In this document: one piece after another, positions 58,081 through 64,000 of the stretch
Position numbering within the stretch: the stretch's first letter is position 1
Layout of the letters: every line of letters starts with the position of its first letter
DNA from: Mallotus nudiflorus
Taxonomy: Eukaryota > Streptophyta > Magnoliopsida > Malpighiales > Euphorbiaceae
Assembly: GCA_947683625.1 (NCBI GenBank)
Contig: CANTUR010000460.1
Location: 1,107,001-1,171,000 of the forward strand
Length of the DNA stretch: 64,000 nt
Reading direction: 5' to 3'
Translations under genes and position numbers: made by a program
The notes under the pieces: model-generated
Databases searched by the model: none
Told to the model about the DNA's origin: nothing
Seen by the model: only the letters and a program-made list of their open reading frames with translations

Positions 58081-60075
58081 ACCCTAAGCCTTAATTGGTA
58101 TGAATTTATTTGTCTCAAAATAGTCTTTAGGTAGGAGGTTAAGATGAAGTTTTCTATAGTAACACACATTGTTAGTGTGTCTAAATTTCATGCAATAAAA
58201 ACATTTAATTTTTATAAATTTATTTTTCCTACCAACTTTTGAAGCTAAATCATGGCTAAAATGGTTAGTGGCTTTCATAGACATAAAATTTCTAGGTTGA
58301 TTATGCATCTCACAATCACAACAATGTATAAATGTTTGATTCCTAATGTTCATATATGTGTGCCTCTTATTGTGATACATATATGCATAATGGGGTTGAG
58401 GTTTCTTTGTTTTAGCCTTAAAACCTTAAGCCTTGGGAATATTAGCCTTTAGAGGCTCTCCATTGACATTTTAATTTTTAAGACTCTTAGTCTTAGAATC
58501 TTGAGCTTTATAGCTCTCATAAGAAGTGGGGATGAATGAAGAGTAGCCTTGAAAAATTTGGGAGGACTTGATAATGTAAAGGATCTATTAGAAAAACCAA
58601 GTCCAAATTTCAAACCATGAGACCTTTGACTATCTAAGTGATGATCAAGGGTCTTTTCCTTTTTAAAGCTTAGAAATTATGCCTTTTAATTCTAAAATTT
58701 CTTTTAAAAGAAACTCATTTTCTTTATTTGTTTTATCAATGTCATTTTTCAAAGATATAGAGGCTTTCAAATCATGAGACATCTTCTCATTTGAGGAAAT
58801 AACATTTAAGAATTCTACTTTCAAATCCTTAAAATCTTTAGATAATTTTAAAAACTTTTGCTAATAAGATTTTTTCTATAAAATTAATTTTTAACATTTC
58901 AAAACTATTTTCTTATTAAGGAGCTCTCATTATCAAGTTCCTCATTATCATTAAGCTCATCATTATATAAATCATCGGAAGAAGAATTAGACAAGAGAGG
59001 TACCTCAAATGTGTCCTCTAAGGCCATGAAGCAAAGGTTTGATGGCTTTTGTTGCTCCTCCTCCATCTTGAATTTAAATAAGTCATTCCAAGTGGCTTTG
59101 AAAGTGCTTCTTATCTTCTTTGCTTCTTTATGCTTACGCTTGAGCTTGGGACATTCATCTTGCATGTGATTGAGCCTCTTGCACTAGGAACATATGACTT
59201 CTTTGGCCTTCTTGAATCCACCTCTCTTGGATTTCTTATGCTTGATTAAGTTCTTCTTTCTCAAGTATTCAATGAAGTACATAGTGAGTGATGAAAAATC
59301 CTCATCATTGTCACTTAAGTCTTTAATGTCATATTTATCACTTGAGTCTTATGATGCTTTAAATATATGACTCTTTTCCTTTTCTTCTTTACCTAGTTGC
59401 TGCTCTTCCATTGGTCTTAAGGTAAGCTCATGAGTGAGAAGCTTACCAATGAGAACATTAGTTAAAAGCTTGGAAAGATCATAAGCTTCCTCAATGGAAG
59501 TTGCTCTTAATTCCCAATCTTTTTAGGTAGCACTCTCAAGATTTTGGAATTGACTTCTTCCTTGGAGTAATGCTTGCTTAATTTCATCAATGTTATAAGA
59601 GGGCATTCAACCTATTGGTCATCGTGATTATAGACTCATGAGGCTTATTCTTGAAGAGTTCATACTCATAAACATGGAGTTGAACCTTCTTTGATCTAAC
59701 TTTGATGTTACCTTCATAGTGGTTCTCCAAAATTTTTCACATTTCCTTAGCTAAAATGCATTGTTGAAGTTCACCTCTTTCCTCTCTAGACATAGATGCA
59801 AAGAGGATAGTCATGGCTTTCTTGTTTTTGAAATTTTTTTTTTGTGACTATCACCCTCTATCTTTTGGAACTTAAACCCCTTTTACTCTTTCTATAGGAG
59901 GATTCCACCTATTTAAAATTACATCCCATAGTTTTATAGGATCACTATCTAAGTAAAGCTCAATTTTATATTTCCAAAAAGGATAGTCATTCCTATCAAA
60001 GAAGGGTCTATAGGTTTGGAAAGAAAGAAATTCACTCCCTATGATCTTGAATTCTAGCAATTGAGTACTTAGAAC
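58080..60075 (-). pseudogene. gag: gag of the SIRE-like element
   Basis: Reading leftward: PFFDRNDYPFWKYKIELYLD and DPIKLWDVILNRWNPP (about 60030-59890), a frame-shifted MSREERGELQQCILAKEM region (near 59790-59740), HVYEYELFKNKPHESI (near 59670-59620), TMTNRLNALL, a first zinc knuckle broken by a stop (C-S-stop-C-K-R-L-N-H-M-Q-D-E-C, near 59195-59155), an acidic stretch (LCFMALEDTFEVPLLSNSSS at 59030-58970) and a second, intact knuckle at 58203-58162. The frame then ends soon after NLLPKDYFETNK. The layout matches Gag of SIRE/Maximus copia elements up to the start of protease. Gag packages the RNA. Confidence 0.8.
58162..58203 (-). other. Second CCHC zinc knuckle
   Basis: CFYCMKFRHTNNVC keeps the C-x2-C-x4-H-x4-C pattern exactly. 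Confidence 0.85.
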
Positions 60076-60079
60076 CCAA

Positions 60080-60091
60080 GCTCTAATACCA
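60080..60091 (-). other. Primer-binding site (initiator tRNA-Met) of the SIRE-like element
   Basis: Minus strand TGGTATTAGAGC, one base from the canonical TGGTATCAGAGC, about 8 bases after the LTR end. Confidence 0.85.
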
Positions 60092-60099
60092 AATAAAAA

Positions 60100-61118
60100 T
60101 GTCATAGAGGGGGTGAATAAGGCTTTAGAAATTTAAAGGAAATTAAAACAATTAAAAGAAGGATTACATGATGAAGAGAAGAGAAATGAACATAAGGTAT
60201 TTTAGGAGTTCAAATTCTTCACTAATCCTACTTTTCCACCTAACTTATCCTCAAGTAAGGATTTTCAATCACACACTTCAATTTTATTTGCAAGATTGAT
60301 TACATAAAGTTTTTCAAGGCTTAACTCAAACCTTGACACAAATGAGTTTTCCTAGCTTAACTCAAACCACAAACCAAAACCTAAGTGTAATAATGGCTAA
60401 CACTTAAACCAATTCCTTCTAAACTTAGTTCCTTACTTCCTTTTTTAACCCAAGAAATAAAAAGAATAAGAACCTAAGCTAGAACATAAAACCCACAATC
60501 AATAAATTAAAATATAAAATAGAATTAATGAGCTTTATAAATGCTAATAATAAATTGAGTGCTGAATTAAAGAGTATAACTCTCAAATGAAGTTTTGAAA
60601 GGTGTATTTACATATAGGACTTGAAATCTAGCTATTGGAGGCCATTAATTGCATCCTCAAGCTCCACCATTTTTCATTTAATTAAAATTAGCTTTTTGCA
60701 GTCAAAACGTTGCTCACAATTATGAAGGGAGGCTCACAGTCATAAGCCATGAAAGATATGACCATTGGGGATTTAACTAGCCCTTAGAGAGCTACCAGGA
60801 CTAGTCCTTAAGATCGTGACCTAGCCCTCACGAGCCACTAAGGACCGTGAGCAGTGCTAGTGAACAGCGCAAACCCTTTGCTCAATTCTTGCTCTCTTTT
60901 GTCTCCTGCTCATGACCAAAGCTCCTGATTGTGAGGGGAGCTTATGAGGAGCACTTTTGGCTTATAAAACTTGACTTTTGAGCCTCCAAATGCATCCTTT
61001 TGATCCTAACTTATAAACACAATTAAATATAAATACTAGCAACAAAAATTTATTTTTCAAGTCAAATTCAAGATTGTTTTGAGATTGATCATAACTTTGA
61101 TAATGCAAATGGTCAACA
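60100..61118 (-). repeat. 5' LTR of the SIRE-like element
   Basis: On the minus strand it begins TGTTGACCATTTGCATTATC (61118) and ends CCCCCTCTATGACA (60100), giving TG...CA borders. It abuts the primer site on its inner side. Confidence 0.85.
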
Positions 61119-63715
61119 TAAGGCATGCCAAAGTGTACAATATCGTCTTAATTTCTTAAATTATGATTGTAATAAATCATTAGATGATAATTAAATTATT
61201 TTTTATTTTGTTCTTATTAAACATTGATAAAATTTTCAACAATATAGTATTTAGATTATTTATATTAGTTAAATTTGAAATTAATCTAATTAAAAATTCT
61301 AATCAAAATGGGAAAATAATTCAAATCAAATTAAAATTTTAATTGATTTAATTTTAATTATAAAAATACAAAATTATTTAATCCTATATAATATTTAATT
61401 AAAATTTGATCATAATTAAATGTCAGATAATAAAAATAAAATTAATTTAATTTTAGTTGTTTTCTTATTATTTTAATAAAATTTTTAAAACTTTAGACAA
61501 AAACATTGACCTAATTAAAATAAAAACTATAATTTAAATTAAATAGAGTTATAATATTTAGTTGATTTATATGAAATTAAATAAAAATTAATCAAATTAA
61601 AATAAAAAATATAATTTAAATAAAAATTTAAAATTTTAATTAATTTAATTTCAAATGCTAAATGCTTAAATTAATCAATTTTATATGATAACCGTAGACT
61701 TTGTAGTAAATTTGCCTATATGTTTAACTTTTTCTGAAGAAATTATATCAATTATTTCCTCAATTTAAATTGAAATTTTCTAATTTGGAAAACAACAGAA
61801 ACAAGGTTTGAGAATTTACATTTTTAATTTTTTTAATTCATTAATTCTATTATCATAAAGCATAGACAAAAATAAATTATTATTTAATTTAGTTAAAATA
61901 TTTAAAACAAAATTAATTAATAAGAATATAAAGGAGTAATAACTATTGCTCCTTGAAGTTAGACTCTAACTATTACTTCATCCCTCATTTTCAAAAATAA
62001 TTAAAAACCCCTCAATTTTAGTTTCATTAAACTATTTTCTCCCTCCCTTAAGCAATTTGAGAATATTTATGGAATATATTATTAGTCAAAGGTTAAAATA
62101 TCAATAATTACAATAAAAATTTCAAAAATACCTTTAAAATTCACATATAATTAATTTAATTAAAATTATGATTTACAAATTTTCTTAAAAATAAAATACA
62201 AATAATTATGTAATTTGATATTTTGATAGAAAATTTAAGAAGTAAATTCACTATTTTTTAACCGGCCACTTTTTACACTGCGGCAGTCGCTCATTTTCTA
62301 TTGCTATTATAATCTTTTTAATTTAATTAAAGAATAATTTGAAACTAAGTTAATTTGGTTAAACTTAAATACACCATATACAATATTATTCTTTATATTT
62401 ATAATATTATACCATAGTTAATTAAATGATTATATTAAGTTATGATTTAATTAAATTAAAAATTATAATTTCAACAAAACATTTTCTTTTAAAAATTTAA
62501 ATAATATACAGATACACATTTACTCTCAATATTTGATTTAATTTAAAATGTTACATCATAGAGAATTTACTACTTACAATTTTTTATCAAACATCAAATT
62601 TTATAGGTATTCATATTATAGGCAGTGGAATTAGCATGCACCAAATGTTTGAAAACTATGATACTGTGTGGGTTCAGGGTCCACTAAAAAATACAACATG
62701 AACTTTAAACCTATATCAGAGATGAGAGTCACCATCGGACGAGACTTGAGACATACTTCACAGTAATTGAATCCCACAAAGAGCCTCAGTAGCTATCCTC
62801 ATATATTGGACTAGAAAACTGGGTATAGGCTTTTGGAATATGCACCTAATATTGTAGTTGACCTCTGTTTGTGTTTTGTACCTTTAATTATTTAATTATT
62901 TTTTATTTTACATGTGAATTTGCAATTGCTACCAAACAATTTTCAAATTTTATAATTAAGCCCAAGTGATTAATTAATTCAAATTGCATGCAGCTTAGTC
63001 CAATATCCATCACATCATAAATCTACAATTAAATTAACAACAAAATAAAATACACATGCAAAAGAAATGGGGGAAAAGAAAAGAATTACACCCCTTTAAT
63101 CAAGCAAGAAAAAATAAATAATAAAATAAAATCTAAATAAAATAAAACATGCACACACAAAAAAGAGGAAGGAGAAAAGAATTACAACCCTTTGTAATCA
63201 ACAAAATTGCAAAAATACATAAAGCGAAAACAAAACAGAGCAAATCTAAAATCCCATAAAATCCAATGGCTATTTGGTGGTTAGTCATCACCCTAATTTG
63301 TTCCTGAAAAATCAAGTTAATTAACTTTGAAAATTAAAAGAAAACCTACAAAGGCAAACCAACAAGTTAAATTCTCAAAATATAAATTTAACAAGATAAA
63401 AAAACATATTTAATTAATAAATATTGAATCAATAAAATGAAAATCAAATACCGATATTGTAGCAATATTCACAAAATACGTAAACTTAAACTATGAAATT
63501 GAATATTAAAATAAACATAAAATCTTAACAAATATAAAATAAACAAACTTAAGACATTGATGAACGTAAATTCTAAAAATGTTTCCAAATCGAATAACTC
63601 ACAGAACGTAAATATCACGAAAGTGAAAATGCATCTAAAAACTCATAAAATAGTTAGCATTTAAAATTTTAAATAATATAACAATAAATAAACAGAAAGG
63701 AAATTTGTGACAACA
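61119..63715 (+). other. AT-rich intergenic DNA
   Basis: No gene or transposon border was recognised. A non-AT-rich segment near 62620-62840 (GGCAGTGGAATTAGCATGCACC..., TGTGTGGGTTCAGGGTCC) stands out by composition and has short open runs, but I could not assign it. The minus-strand frame 63315-63133 is hydrophobic and most likely chance. Confidence 0.5.
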
Positions 63716-63719
63716 CCTA

Positions 63720-63810
63720 ATCAATAAGGCATTATCTTAGCCTACTAATGCCATGAAATATCACCTTAGGCCATAGAGGTGATGCCTGTTCGATAAGGCG
63801 TCGCCTTAAT
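63720..63810. repeat. Cluster of short palindromes with AAGGC...GCCTT
   Basis: AAGGCATTATCTTAG (63727), CACCTTAGGCCATAGAGGTG (63763-63782) and AAGGCGTCGCCTT (63795-63807) are each imperfect dyads within 90 bases. They may be hairpin-forming remnants of a larger repeat. Confidence 0.4.
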
Positions 63811-64000
63811 TACAAGTACATAATAGGAATTGAATTGATTTCTTTTCCTTCAAATTAGATTTAAAACTTGAACAATTGTAAAACAAATAAACTACACATG
63901 CATAAATCTATGAAGGGTTATATTTTAGATGTAGAAATTCATTTAAACAAAAATGAAATAGATTTTATAATCTATAAAATTAGTGCAAAGCAAAAAAGCC
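63811..64000 (+). other. AT-rich end of window
   Basis: Nothing recognisable. Confidence 0.4.

Larger units (their letters stand above)
56149..61118 (-). mobile_element. SIRE/Maximus-like Ty1/copia element with gag only
   Basis: Two LTRs of about 1.02 kb (56149-57183 and 60100-61118) in direct orientation bracket a minus-strand gag. The primer site matches initiator tRNA-Met, and a polypurine tract is present next to the 3' LTR. Protease, integrase and RT are missing, so it is a non-autonomous TR-GAG-type derivative. Flanking 5-mers (GAAAA and TAAGG) do not match, so the target duplication has decayed or a border has moved. Lineage is inferred from the double zinc knuckle and Gag motifs. Confidence 0.8.

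Noticed and set aside
63133..63315. 60-codon hydrophobic minus-strand frame
   Set aside because: Short, no motif, no neighbours; expected by chance from T-rich sequence.

Overview
This 64 kb window looks like plant nuclear DNA, most likely from a eudicot. It is AT-rich and contains remains of Ty3/gypsy Tat and Athila elements, Ty1/copia elements, plant LINEs with a DUF4283 ORF1 and a C-terminal RNase H, a TRIM, tRNA-like SINE remnants and fold-back MITEs. I find no intact host protein gene, rRNA, functional tRNA or CRISPR array. Almost every open frame is a surviving piece of a decayed transposable element, so the window reads as a heterochromatic, nested transposon region. All family assignments come from reading motifs by eye, without database searches.

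Layout, left to right. (1) 1-10459: a gag-only Tat-type LTR element on the + strand. Its 5' LTR is cut by the window edge, its 3' LTR is about 2.36 kb, its primer-binding site resembles the tRNA-Arg type, and it has antisense ORFs and two tandem-repeat arrays before the 3' LTR. (2) 10460-14250: a possible chromovirus LTR stub, a dispersed repeat, a tRNA-like SINE, a fold-back MITE and (AAT)n tracts. (3) 14257-41470: one plant LINE (+) broken into three pieces by two insertions. The first is a 3.7 kb Athila-like gag-pro fragment with one LTR (-). The second is a 19.3 kb Tat element (-) at 19096-38400, whose left and right junctions restore the LINE reading frame.

That Tat element carries gag, protease, RT, two RNase H domains and integrase on the minus strand. 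Between integrase and the 3' LTR, on the opposite strand, lies a broken plant-mobile-domain (PMD) gene with its own TATA-like sequence. The element has been hit three more times: a TRIM that now forms six LTRs and five internal segments sits in its 3' LTR, and two oppositely oriented solo LTRs flank the best-preserved PMD exon. (4) 42240-46400: a second, different LINE (+), followed by SINE-like units. (5) 47958-50540: a copia pol remnant (-). (6) 51665-53792: a probable copia solo LTR. (7) 55508-56030: a MITE-like element related to the repeat in region 2. (8) 56149-61118: a SIRE/Maximus-like copia element (-) with both LTRs but only gag. (9) 61119-64000: AT-rich DNA without recognisable genes.

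Nothing here appears able to move by itself. Catalytic residues are lost in the RTs of the Tat element and both LINEs, many by G-to-A changes of the kind expected from decay of methylated cytosines. The points most worth follow-up are the antisense PMD gene, the multi-LTR TRIM array, the 57-bp array that stays open in one frame for about ten units, and an unexplained stretch dense in GCCA/TGGC at 22590-24340.
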